The notes below the pieces were generated by a model. The model did no database searches. It had not been told where the DNA came from and saw nothing but the letters and a program-made list of their open reading frames with translations. The position numbers and the translations under genes are program-made. Below, in pieces: positions 1-5,896 of a DNA stretch of 58,075 nucleotides. This DNA is from a virus, in IMG/VR virus record IMGVR_UViG_3300030099_004038, positions 1 through 58,075 of that record; one strand, given 5' to 3'. Numbering within the stretch: position 1 is the stretch's first letter; each line of letters begins with the position of its first letter.

Positions 1-273
1 TTATTTATTTAAGTTAGTTAATTTATATTCTTTTGATTTGATTTTCTTTTCAGTTTCTTGTTTACTTTCTCCTAAAAATATATTTCTGTATTTACCGGTA
101 GTTGTAGAATAATCCCAGTAATATTCATCTAAATACATTTTTCCGTTTTTATTCATACATATTACACTTCCATAACTTTGGAATAATATTGCTCCTTTTG
201 TTTCAATGATAAACTGGTTTTTAACCTCTTTACCACTATGTCCGATTATGTTTCTTACTTTTGGTATTTTCAT
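1..273 (-). CDS. Small early protein, NQFII/WDYS motif family
   Basis: A 90-aa protein whose stop codon is the first three bases of the window. It shows a compact motif set: NQFII near residue 20, FQSYGSVI near 32-39, then LDE.YWDYSTTTGKYRN around 48-63 and a basic C-terminus. I recall this pattern from small phage and plasmid proteins of the DUF8033 type, but the assignment is from memory. Function is unknown. It is the last gene of the left minus-strand block and follows a 48-aa gene closely, so it is probably co-transcribed from the promoter near 2010. ATG start. Confidence 0.75.
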   Translation of the reverse strand: MKIPKVRNIIGHSGKEVKNQFIIETKGAILFQSYGSVICMNKNGKMYLDEYYWDYSTTTGKYRNIFLGESKQETEKKIKSKEYKLTNLNK

Positions 274-279
274 TTTATT

Positions 280-426
280 TTATTTATTATTATTTTCACT
301 TTCTAATTCTCTTAATCTTGCCGAAACATTATCAACATCTCTCTCACTTATATAATCCCAAAGTATAGATATTAATTCGTTTTGGCGTTCAATTTCTTTC
401 TGTAATTCTTTTAATTTTTCTTCCAT
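280..426 (-). CDS. 48-aa predicted coiled-coil early protein
   Basis: A short ORF, ATG at 426 to TAA at 280, that fills the gap between its neighbours without overlap. The product is mostly charged and helical: it begins MEEKLKELQKEIERQNELI and ends LRELESENNNK, with a heptad-like spacing of Leu and Ile that suggests a short coiled coil. No family is recognised. The tight packing (6 bases to the next gene, 19 from the previous one) supports it as a real operon member. Confidence 0.6.
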   Translation of the reverse strand: MEEKLKELQKEIERQNELISILWDYISERDVDNVSARLRELESENNNK

Positions 427-445
427 AATTTTATTTATTTAGTTT

Positions 446-709
446 TTAGTTATTATCTATTGTTAGCCCTTCGTATTTATAAACTTCGTTAGATGTTTTT
501 ATACAACATTCTTTTAATTTGTTTTTGTGTCTCATAATACTATCTTTTTTAATCCACAAACTATCTATTTTATAATTATGTTCGTTCCACAAATCATCTA
601 TTTGTTTATTTATTTTAATTATTTCGTTTTGTTGTTGTGTTGTAAGGTGTCCCACCCCACAAGATGTAAGGAATATACTCCCCACGATCAAAAATTTTAT
701 TTTTTTCAT
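446..709 (-). CDS. Phage-encoded small lipoprotein
   Basis: An 87-aa protein with a typical lipoprotein signal: a basic start (MKKIKF), a hydrophobic core (LIVGSIFL) and a lipobox LTSC with the acceptor Cys at residue 17. The mature part is short, charged and probably helical (IIKINKQIDDLWNEH), with a CC pair near the C-terminus. A lipid-anchored periplasmic or outer-membrane protein made from the early arm is consistent with roles such as superinfection exclusion, but nothing in the sequence shows this directly. It sits inside a block of small cytoplasmic proteins. Confidence 0.75.
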   Translation of the reverse strand: MKKIKFLIVGSIFLTSCGVGHLTTQQQNEIIKINKQIDDLWNEHNYKIDSLWIKKDSIMRHKNKLKECCIKTSNEVYKYEGLTIDNN

Positions 710-713
710 TTTA

Positions 714-890
714 TTAGGTTTTAAAGTAGTTTAGTAATTCAGTTAAATTGAGATAATAAGTAGTCCACCCATCTACAAAACAATTTACTTCCCATTCGTT
801 TTCGTTTAATCTTATTATTTCTTTTGTTGAAAGTCCCTTCTTGATTTCAAGATGTTCTCCCATACTCATTGATAAAAATTTCTGTTTCAT
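714..890 (-). CDS. 58-aa early protein, unknown
   Basis: ATG at 890 to TAA at 714, three bases from the start of the next upstream gene on this strand. The product carries MGEHLEIKKGLSTKEIIRL followed by a Trp-rich stretch (EWEVNCFVDGWTTYYLN) and a Leu-rich end. No signal peptide or transmembrane segment is seen and no family is recognised. Operon packing and its amino-acid composition make it a likely gene. Confidence 0.6.
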   Translation of the reverse strand: MKQKFLSMSMGEHLEIKKGLSTKEIIRLNENEWEVNCFVDGWTTYYLNLTELLNYFKT

Positions 891-893
891 GAT

Positions 894-1118
894 TTATAAA
901 TTATATGTTTTATAAAACTTGTCTCTTTCTTTTCTGTAATTCATTTCCAGTTCTTCAATATATTCCTTCCACTCTTCCATTTCTCCGTTAGGGTCGTTTA
1001 ACTGGTATTGATTTTCTCTTTCATAATTACATAGTTCATCTAACCATGTTGATTCTAATTCTAACACTTTACATTTGTGTTTCCAGTACTCTAATGAGTA
1101 TAATTGATTTGTTTTCAT
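894..1118 (-). CDS. 74-aa acidic early protein, unknown
   Basis: A charged, probably all-helical protein with many Glu, Trp and Tyr residues (EYWKHKCKVLELES, then EMEEWKEYIEELEMNYRKERD). It is separated from the flanking genes by 3-4 bases, as expected in a polycistronic early transcript. No family recognised. Small acidic phage proteins of this kind often inhibit host enzymes, but that is only a general expectation. Confidence 0.65.
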   Translation of the reverse strand: MKTNQLYSLEYWKHKCKVLELESTWLDELCNYERENQYQLNDPNGEMEEWKEYIEELEMNYRKERDKFYKTYNL

Positions 1119-1122
1119 AATT

Positions 1123-1386
1123 TTATATATTTATTTTATTTTGTAGTTTATCAATATACTTTTCACTTTCTCGAATTGTTAAATAAATATGTTGTCCTTC
1201 GTGTATTGTGTCGTTCTCGATTAACTCATCAATATGTGTTTCAAAGTCCTCTTTTAACTCGATATTGTATTCAGTCAATAACCATTCTTCAAAGTCTTTT
1301 TGTTCTTGTTCTATCATGTAATAATTTATTGTAGATGATAGTTCGGTTAAGTGTTTAACCATTTTTGTAAATTCTGTAATTTTCAT
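1123..1386 (-). CDS. 87-aa early protein, unknown
   Basis: An acidic, helical-looking protein (EQEQKDFEEWLLTEYNIEL, then HIDELIENDTIHEGQHIYL) beginning MKITEFTKM. The ATG at 1386 follows a 59-base gap that contains a small hairpin at 1419-1436. No motif or family is recognised. It is the fourth gene from the promoter side of the left block. Confidence 0.65.
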   Translation of the reverse strand: MKITEFTKMVKHLTELSSTINYYMIEQEQKDFEEWLLTEYNIELKEDFETHIDELIENDTIHEGQHIYLTIRESEKYIDKLQNKINI

Positions 1387-1418
1387 AACTTTTTAATTTA
1401 TATTAGTATTTGTTATTG

Positions 1419-1436
1419 ACTGGGATTGCTCCCAGT
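1419..1436 (-). other. Intergenic hairpin between two early genes
   Basis: ACTGGG and CCCAGT form a perfect 6-bp stem with a 6-base loop, just downstream of the 63-aa gene. No T-run follows on the minus strand, so it is not a standard terminator. It could protect or process the transcript. It is GC-rich compared with its surroundings. Confidence 0.4.
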
Positions 1437-1445
1437 TTCGGACAA

Positions 1446-1637
1446 TTAGTCCTCATCAGAATAACTCTTTTTGTTTTCGTTCATCTCCTCCAGTTTTTCA
1501 ATTATCATGATTTCAAGTTCATGAAAACCATAATCATCATTATTAAATTTCATTCCGGTTAATTGTTCGTATTTATCAAAAATTTTGTTGTCGTTTAATA
1601 AAGTTGATAAAGCATATATTTTTTGTTCTGTATTCAT
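1446..1637 (-). CDS. 63-aa early protein, unknown
   Basis: A small acidic protein (MNTEQKIYALSTLLNDNKIF, then ELEIMIIEKLEEMNENKKS). Its Leu/Ile spacing suggests a helical bundle. ATG start, 32 bases after the stop of the first gene of the block. No family recognised. Confidence 0.6.
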   Translation of the reverse strand: MNTEQKIYALSTLLNDNKIFDKYEQLTGMKFNNDDYGFHELEIMIIEKLEEMNENKKSYSDED

Positions 1638-1669
1638 TTTATTATATATTTAATTATTAATTCTTTTTA

Positions 1670-1969
1670 TTAGTCCATAGGGATTTCTAACTCCATACAC
1701 AAATCTAATCCGTACCAGTATACTAAATGATTTACTAATTTTTCGGTATTGTCGAAAGTCGTTTGTATTTCTCCAAAATGTTCCATTTCATAATCATTAC
1801 AGATACTTACTCCCTCCAGTTCTCCTATGTTATGGTGTTTCAACCACTGGGAAGATTCATAATATCCAATAATATAGTAATCTTCATTAAACATTGTATA
1901 GTGATTTTGTTGTTCTTTGTCAAACTCTTTGATGTGTTCGGTTAGTTCGTGTCTAATTGAATTTTTCAT
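1670..1969 (-). CDS. First gene of the left early block (DUF7222-like)
   Basis: A 99-aa acidic protein with the phrase FNEDYYIIGYYESSQWLKHH in the N-terminal half and NTEKLVNHLVYWYG near the C-terminus. I recall this FNEDYYIIGYY...WLK pattern from a small phage family (DUF7222-type, from memory); its function is unknown. It lies directly downstream of the minus-strand promoter at 2008-2015, with a leader of about 38 bases, so it is probably among the first phage genes expressed. The start ATG is well separated from other candidates. Confidence 0.75.
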   Translation of the reverse strand: MKNSIRHELTEHIKEFDKEQQNHYTMFNEDYYIIGYYESSQWLKHHNIGELEGVSICNDYEMEHFGEIQTTFDNTEKLVNHLVYWYGLDLCMELEIPMD

Positions 1970-2007
1970 TTGTTTATATTTTAATTAATAAATGTTTAAT
2001 TGTGGTA

Positions 2008-2040
2008 CAAATATAGTATAAAACTATTTAATAAAACAAA
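2008..2040 (-). promoter_or_regulatory. Early promoter, Bacteroidota type
   Basis: On the minus strand a -7 element TATATTTG (2015 to 2008) is preceded by TTTG (2040 to 2037) with a 21-base spacer. This fits the Bacteroidota consensus TTTG-N19-21-TAnnTTTG. It points at the gene starting at 1969. Confidence 0.7.
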
Positions 2041-2470
2041 TGTTTTTAAGTTTTTTTTTGTCCCAGTATAAAAATAATTTTTAAGTTATTGATTTACAAC
2101 AAGTTACAAGTAAAAAAATTTTGTGTTTTCTTGGTGTTTTGTTTGTATTTTGGGGGATTCGTGGGGGTTTTAACCTTTGTTTCTGTGTGTCAAAACATCA
2201 ATTTTAAACACTAAAACGGGGGAAGGGGGGAACGGGGGAAGGGGGAAAGGGGCAACCAGTACCCCAACCAACCAACGGACAACCGGACAACCACCACCAC
2301 CAACGAACAACAACCACCCCACCCAACCACCAACCAAAAAACGACAAAAAAACAGAACAAAATTTTACAAACGACACCCCCACCCCCAAAAAAATATGAC
2401 TTTAGTTACAAGGGGTATGTGTGTGTGACCTATAATAACCCTCAACCCCAACATATCTAATATTTTTTAT
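2041..2470. other. Non-coding divergence zone with G-run cluster and C/A tract
   Basis: This stretch separates the minus-strand early block from the plus-strand arm and holds no convincing gene. From about 2120 to 2200 the plus strand is G/T-rich. At 2218-2252 there are five runs of 4-6 G separated by 2-3 bases, a textbook G-quadruplex motif. From 2253 to about 2392 it is almost only C and A. A G/T stretch (GTGTGTGTG) follows near 2420. The composition differs sharply from the AT-rich genome. ORFs here (83 aa and 61 aa on opposite strands) are low-complexity Pro/Thr/Asn or Gly/Trp/Val strings and look like by-products. An origin, a packaging site or a structured RNA are the main possibilities. 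Confidence 0.6.
2148..2391. repeat. Long-range GC-rich inverted repeat enclosing the G-run/CA tract
   Basis: TTTTGGGGG (2148-2156) is complementary to CCCCCAAAA (2383-2391), and TGGGGG (2162-2167) to CCCCCA (2377-2382). Together they form a 15-bp stem interrupted only by a 5-base bulge (ATTCG) on the left arm. The enclosed 209 bases hold the G-run cluster and most of the C/A-rich tract. Confidence 0.5.
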
Positions 2471-2491
2471 TATCTTTGTAAAAAATTAAAA
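2471..2491 (+). promoter_or_regulatory. Promoter at the head of the plus-strand arm
   Basis: TATCTTTG at 2471-2478 is the -7 element. The following leader TTTGTAAAAAATTAAAA (2475-2491) is identical to those at 7074-7090 and, on the minus strand, 58063-58047. No TTG is seen at the expected -33 spacing. The start codon at 2494 lies 15 bases downstream of the element. Confidence 0.65.
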
Positions 2492-2493
2492 AC

Positions 2494-2763
2494 ATGAATT
2501 GCGGTTGCGGTAACAATCCTTGCAAAACATACGGATCAAAAAAAACAAATACTATGCATAGATCATACAAAAGACTTATGGACATGGACGGTTTGCGAGT
2601 AGAGAAAGGAAGATTAGTAAATGATCGCTTTCCTGCTGAAAGTGGAATCGCCAAAGCAGCTCGAATCAAAAGAGCAGTTAAGAACGATAGAAAAATAAAT
2701 CAAATAGCTGAAGCTATAGAATTAGCTGAAGACATGAAAAACTTTAGACAGATTATATTTTAA
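2494..2763 (+). CDS. 89-aa Cys-motif basic protein, unknown
   Basis: The first plus-strand gene. It starts with a Cys cluster, MNCGCGNNPCKTYG, then becomes basic and helical (IAKAARIKRAVKNDRKINQ). The N-terminal CGCG...C looks like a small metal-binding or disulphide knot, but no family is recognised. It stands alone between a promoter (2471) and a terminator hairpin (2793-2838), so it is probably transcribed as a single-gene unit. ATG start with an A-rich leader and no Shine-Dalgarno. Confidence 0.75.
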   Translation: MNCGCGNNPCKTYGSKKTNTMHRSYKRLMDMDGLRVEKGRLVNDRFPAESGIAKAARIKRAVKNDRKINQIAEAIELAEDMKNFRQIIF

Positions 2764-2792
2764 GATATTCCCTTTGTTCCTGTTTGATTTGT

Positions 2793-2838
2793 AAAAGAGG
2801 TTAATCATTAAATTGATTGCCTCTTTTCGTTTTATATA
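2793..2838 (+). terminator. Rho-independent terminator
   Basis: AAAAGAGG (2793-2800) pairs with CCTCTTTT (2820-2827). An inner AATCA/TGATT helix extends the stem, and T-rich sequence follows. It lies 30 bases after the stop of the 89-aa gene. Confidence 0.7.
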
Positions 2839-2845
2839 TAAACCC

Positions 2846-2965
2846 AACATCTTGATGTTATTTTATTTAAAAGTCAACATCACCTTAATTAACTCTATAT
2901 CAATAACTTAGAGTTTACCGATGTTAAGATGTTAAGTTGAAGACCAAAAAACAGTAGTATAATAA
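2846..2965. repeat. GATGTTAA repeat locus 1, upstream of groEL
   Basis: A non-coding repeat cluster. AACATC-tt-GATGTT (2846-2859) is an inverted repeat. A GTCAACATC copy lies at 2873-2881. AACTCTA/TAGAGTT (2891-2897, 2909-2915) is a second inverted repeat. GATGTTAA occurs twice in tandem at 2920-2935. Next to it are AGTAGTATAATAAA and a run of alternating A/T (2961-2977). A similar arrangement occurs at 51816-51982. The mixture of short iterons and an easily melted AT stretch resembles a replication origin or an operator; which one cannot be decided here. Confidence 0.55.
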
Positions 2966-3048
2966 ATATATATATAGAGAAAAATATATATTTTAAAAAG
3001 CTGTTTAAAAGTAAACACCTCAACATTTATATTAATTATATTTTTTTA

Positions 3049-3056
3049 TATATTTG
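3049..3056 (+). promoter_or_regulatory. groEL promoter (-7 element)
   Basis: TATATTTG at 3049-3056, 24 bases before the groEL start. No clear -33 TTG is present. It lies downstream of the repeat locus at 2846-2965. Confidence 0.5.
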
Positions 3057-3080
3057 TCCCATAATTAAATTTAATACAAA

Positions 3081-4670
3081 ATGAACGAACAGGGCTATAT
3101 CGCAAAAGACCTATCTTTTGGTGAAGAGGGTCGAGACAAACTAATCTCAGGAATCACAAAAATTTCAAACGCAGTTAAATCAACTCTGGGCCCCAGAGGT
3201 AATACTGTAATTATCGAATCACCTAACCACACTCACGGAATTACAGTTACTAAAGACGGGGTTACTGTAGCTAAATCTGTAGACTTGTTTGATCCGGTTG
3301 AAAACATTGCTGTTAGGATGATGAAGCAAGCTGCTAATAAAACAGCATCTATAGCTGGAGATGGAACGACTACGGCTATTGTTTTAACCGAAGCTATTGT
3401 TAAGGCGGGTGTAGAACATATAACAGAAGACCACAACTCAACTGAAGTAGTTAGGAAAATAAAAACCAAAGTTGATGACATAATAAAGTCTCTAACTAAA
3501 AAAGCTAAAAAGGTTAGTGATAAAAAATTATTAGATGTTGCAACTATATCAGCTAACAATGATAAGGAGCTCGGTGATATTATATCTAAAGCATATAAGG
3601 AGGTTGGAGCTAATGGAATTGTAACGGTTGAGAAATCTCAAACATCTGAAACGTATGCTGAGATCACTAATGGTATTAAAATAGATAGAGGCTACTCGTC
3701 TCCATTATTTATTAATAACCATAAAAAGGATGAATGTATTATGGAAGGAGTTAAGATTTTAGTTTGTGATAGCGAGATTACTAATATTCTTCAGATTGAA
3801 AATGTTTTAAAAGATGTTATTAATAAAGGAGAAAAGTTATTGATCATAGCAAGCTGTAGCCAAAACATGATTAATACATTAGCAGCCAATGTAGTTAAGA
3901 ACGGATTAAAGTTTTGTAATGTACCTCCACCGAGCTTTGGATACAAGCAGCATGAGCTGATGCAGGATATTGCCATGGCGGTGGGAGCAACTTACTTTTC
4001 AGAAAAGACGGGAGATGATTTATCTTTAATACTTCCAAAGGACTTAGGGTATGCAGATAAAATAGTAGTTGGAAAAGATTCTACAGTTGTTATAACAAAT
4101 AAAGAAATGACTGGAGAAATGTTAGACAGAGTTGCTGAATTAAAAGAACAACAAATAAGAGCTAAGATAAAAGGAGATAGGGATTTTATAAACGAGAGAA
4201 TCGCAAGTTTAGTTGGAGGAATAGGGTGTATATATGTAGGAGGAGACTCTGATATAGAACAAAAAGAAAAATTTGACCGAGTCGATGACTCGGTATGTGC
4301 AGTGCGTTCCGCACTACAAGAAGGTATTCTACCTGGAGGTGGATTGGCTCTGTGGAGACTAACACCTGAAGTAAAGGAAGAGTATGAGTGTATGGAAGAA
4401 GAAGCGGCTGATAAAATATTAAATAAAGCCCTACAAGCTCCATTGACTCAAATATTAAAAAACGCTGGCCGAACTCCAGAAGAAATAATGATAGATGATC
4501 TAATAGATGATACTAATGGGTTCGATGTAAAGAATGGAAGGTATGGAGATATGTTTAAGATGGGAGTTATTGATCCACTTAAAGTAACAAAGAACGCATT
4601 AATAAATGCAACCAGCGTAGCAACTACAATACTATCAACTAATGCAATTATTACACATGGAAGAGCTTAG
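3081..4670 (+). CDS. groL: Chaperonin GroEL (Cpn60)
   Basis: A 529-aa group I chaperonin that forms the ATP-driven folding cage. Family motifs are clear: TLGPRGNTV at 35-43, TKDGVTVAK at 57-65 with the first catalytic Asp, AGDGTTTA at 92-99 in the nucleotide site, and a PGGG-type motif near 418-421 preceded by VDD (401-403), which should hold the Asp equivalent to E. coli D398. The length is close to bacterial GroEL. The C-terminus ends in HGRA and lacks the usual Gly-Gly-Met tail. It lies with a small membrane ORF and groES at the head of the late arm, so it probably folds capsid or internal virion proteins. Promoter-like element at 3049. Confidence 0.97.
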   Translation: MNEQGYIAKDLSFGEEGRDKLISGITKISNAVKSTLGPRGNTVIIESPNHTHGITVTKDGVTVAKSVDLFDPVENIAVRMMKQAANKTASIAGDGTTTAIVLTEAIVKAGVEHITEDHNSTEVVRKIKTKVDDIIKSLTKKAKKVSDKKLLDVATISANNDKELGDIISKAYKEVGANGIVTVEKSQTSETYAEITNGIKIDRGYSSPLFINNHKKDECIMEGVKILVCDSEITNILQIENVLKDVINKGEKLLIIASCSQNMINTLAANVVKNGLKFCNVPPPSFGYKQHELMQDIAMAVGATYFSEKTGDDLSLILPKDLGYADKIVVGKDSTVVITNKEMTGEMLDRVAELKEQQIRAKIKGDRDFINERIASLVGGIGCIYVGGDSDIEQKEKFDRVDDSVCAVRSALQEGILPGGGLALWRLTPEVKEEYECMEEEAADKILNKALQAPLTQILKNAGRTPEEIMIDDLIDDTNGFDVKNGRYGDMFKMGVIDPLKVTKNALINATSVATTILSTNAIITHGRA

Positions 4671-4815
4671 TTATACGCTTGTTATTTTGTTCGGGGTAGT
4701 TTTAGTGTGTATTATATATGTAAACTCTCAAACAAATAACAATTCAGAATTAGAAAAAAATTTAAATAAATTCGATGAAACCCATAGGAAAGTACCTGGT
4801 AATAAAAAAGATTAA
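4657..4815 (+). CDS. Small membrane protein overlapping groEL and groES
   Basis: A 52-aa ORF, ATG at 4657 to TAA at 4815, in a different frame from both neighbours. It overlaps the end of groEL by 14 bases and the start of groES by 41. Residues about 6-23 (YTLVILFGVVLVCIIYV) form one strong transmembrane helix, followed by a hydrophilic tail rich in Asn, Lys and Glu. It bridges the otherwise untranslated groEL-groES gap, which supports translation coupling. Possible roles are a lysis accessory or a membrane-directed chaperonin partner. A chance ORF cannot be excluded. Confidence 0.5.
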   Translation: MEELSYTLVILFGVVLVCIIYVNSQTNNNSELEKNLNKFDETHRKVPGNKKD

Positions 4816-5032
4816 GGAAGAATTAAAAACTTCATCTGGCTTATTACTGTCAAATGAAGACGCAAACAACTTTAGGTATAAAAAAGGAGAAGTTGTTGAG
4901 CCCGGAACAGATATAAGTGTAATAAATAAAGGAGACTTAATATATTACGATAAAGCAGCTGGTCATGAAATGTTTATCAAGGATAAAGTATATACCGTTA
5001 TTCTTGAGAGAGATGTCGTTGTTGTTTTATAA
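4775..5032 (+). CDS. groS: Co-chaperonin GroES (Cpn10), compact form
   Basis: An 85-aa GroES-like protein, shorter than the usual 95-100 aa. The N-terminus MKPIGKYLVIKKIKEELKTS matches the first strand and entry to the mobile loop. SGLLL (21-25) corresponds to the hydrophobic GroEL-binding tip. YKKGEVVEPG, INKGDLIYYDKAAG and the C-terminal VYTVILERDVVVVL match the conserved barrel. It should cap the phage GroEL. It starts inside the 52-aa ORF, and its last 35 bases overlap the convergent winged-helix gene. Confidence 0.93.
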   Translation: MKPIGKYLVIKKIKEELKTSSGLLLSNEDANNFRYKKGEVVEPGTDISVINKGDLIYYDKAAGHEMFIKDKVYTVILERDVVVVL

Positions 5033-5471
5033 ACCTATTCATTTCTATAATCATATTTCTGTAAACCTTATCCATGTAAGTAGCGTCATGTCTAAAAAGT
5101 GGATTCGAGCTCGGAGACTCTGCGATCTCCTCGCCACTTAACTTCTTATACAAAGTGTTTATTAGTCTTTTACCTTTATATGATAATTCATATAGCGTAG
5201 CCTCATTGCCTTGTCGTTTACGCCAAACATGAATATATCCTTGTTTTAGTAATCTATAAAACCTGGGTTCATCCCAAGACATACACTGTTCAAACTCTTT
5301 GAATTTAGTTTTGTTAAAGATATGTTCGCTATAAAGGAAAAATAGCATATCTATATCCGGAGTTCCGATTTTGTATTTGGCTTTAGCCCAATACCTTATC
5401 ACCCTCCAATACTTCATATAATCGTTTGAGGGTTGAACTCGATCGTAGTTCTTTCTTATTATATTTGACAT
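4998..5471 (-). CDS. Winged-helix-like putative transcription regulator
   Basis: A 157-aa protein and the only minus-strand gene within the plus-strand arm. Residues about 40-115 read as a winged helix: hydrophobic helices (DIDMLFFLYSEHIF), a candidate recognition helix (SWDEPRFYRLLKQGYIHVW) and a wing (RKRQGNEATLYELSYKGKRLINTL), which resembles MarR/PadR-type domains. The C-terminal third is helical. A TAGTTTTG element at 5506-5499 could be its promoter and sits beside the divergent promoter for 5525, a layout typical of a regulator controlling its own region. The target is unknown. Confidence 0.7.
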   Translation of the reverse strand: MSNIIRKNYDRVQPSNDYMKYWRVIRYWAKAKYKIGTPDIDMLFFLYSEHIFNKTKFKEFEQCMSWDEPRFYRLLKQGYIHVWRKRQGNEATLYELSYKGKRLINTLYKKLSGEEIAESPSSNPLFRHDATYMDKVYRNMIIEMNRFIKQQRHLSQE

Positions 5472-5492
5472 TAAATTTAATTTGTATCTTTG
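5464..5492 (+). promoter_or_regulatory. Promoter for the basic-protein cluster
   Basis: TTTG (5464-5467), a 17-base spacer, then TATCTTTG (5485-5492): the only late-arm promoter here with a recognisable -33 element. The leader to the ATG at 5525 is 32 bases. The -33 element overlaps the start codon region of the divergent winged-helix gene. Confidence 0.65.
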
Positions 5493-5498
5493 TAATCA

Positions 5499-5506
5499 CA
5501 AAACTA
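5499..5506 (-). promoter_or_regulatory. Putative promoter of the winged-helix gene
   Basis: TAGTTTTG on the minus strand fits TAnnTTTG and lies 27 bases before the ATG at 5471. No -33 element is visible. Confidence 0.35.
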
Positions 5507-5524
5507 ATAAAAAATATATTTACT

Positions 5525-5878
5525 ATGCCTACAGTTACAGTTAATGGAAAGAAAAAAGTTTTTCCTTACAATGCAGTTGGAAAAGCTCAAGCTGACTTTT
5601 ATGCAAGAATGCATGGAGGTAAAAAGAAAAACAACCCTGGGCCTAAAAGCGAAGTAAAGTCTTCTAAAAATAAAAGCAAATTAGATAAAGACATAGAGAA
5701 AAACAAAAAAGATAAAAAAGACACAAGGTTTGTTGATAAAATATATAAAAAATCAAAAGTAGATAAGAGTCTTGAAAAAGAAGGATACCACACAGCTAAA
5801 GGTATTAGAGGAACGAAAAAATCACAGTATCATGAAACAGGCATGGGTAACATGTCAGGAACAAATATGTTCGGTTAA
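5525..5878 (+). CDS. Lys-rich protein with FPYNAVGKAQA N-terminal motif
   Basis: A 117-aa basic protein. I start it at the ATG at 5525, downstream of the promoter, rather than at an upstream in-frame ATG at 5426 that would overlap the divergent regulator. The N-terminus MPTVTVNGKKKVFPYNAVGK is shared with the 56-aa protein at 7093 (MPTV...FPYNAVGKAQA). The middle is Lys/Asp/Ser-rich and probably disordered, and the end is Gly/Met-rich (ETGMGNMSGTNMFG). The role is unknown; a DNA- or virion-associated basic protein is plausible. Confidence 0.75.
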   Translation: MPTVTVNGKKKVFPYNAVGKAQADFYARMHGGKKKNNPGPKSEVKSSKNKSKLDKDIEKNKKDKKDTRFVDKIYKKSKVDKSLEKEGYHTAKGIRGTKKSQYHETGMGNMSGTNMFG

Positions 5879-5896
5879 TATTAAAAAAATTATAAA

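Noticed and set aside
2177-2428. 83-aa ORF (and a 61-aa opposite-strand ORF) across the C/A-rich tract
   Set aside because: Low-complexity Thr/Pro/Asn or Gly/Trp/Val sequence produced by the skewed composition; no start context, no family, and a better explanation as non-coding structure.
5426-5524. Longer start for the Lys-rich gene at 5426
   Set aside because: The added part overlaps the divergent regulator and its promoter, while the MPTV start at 5525 matches the paralogue at 7093.
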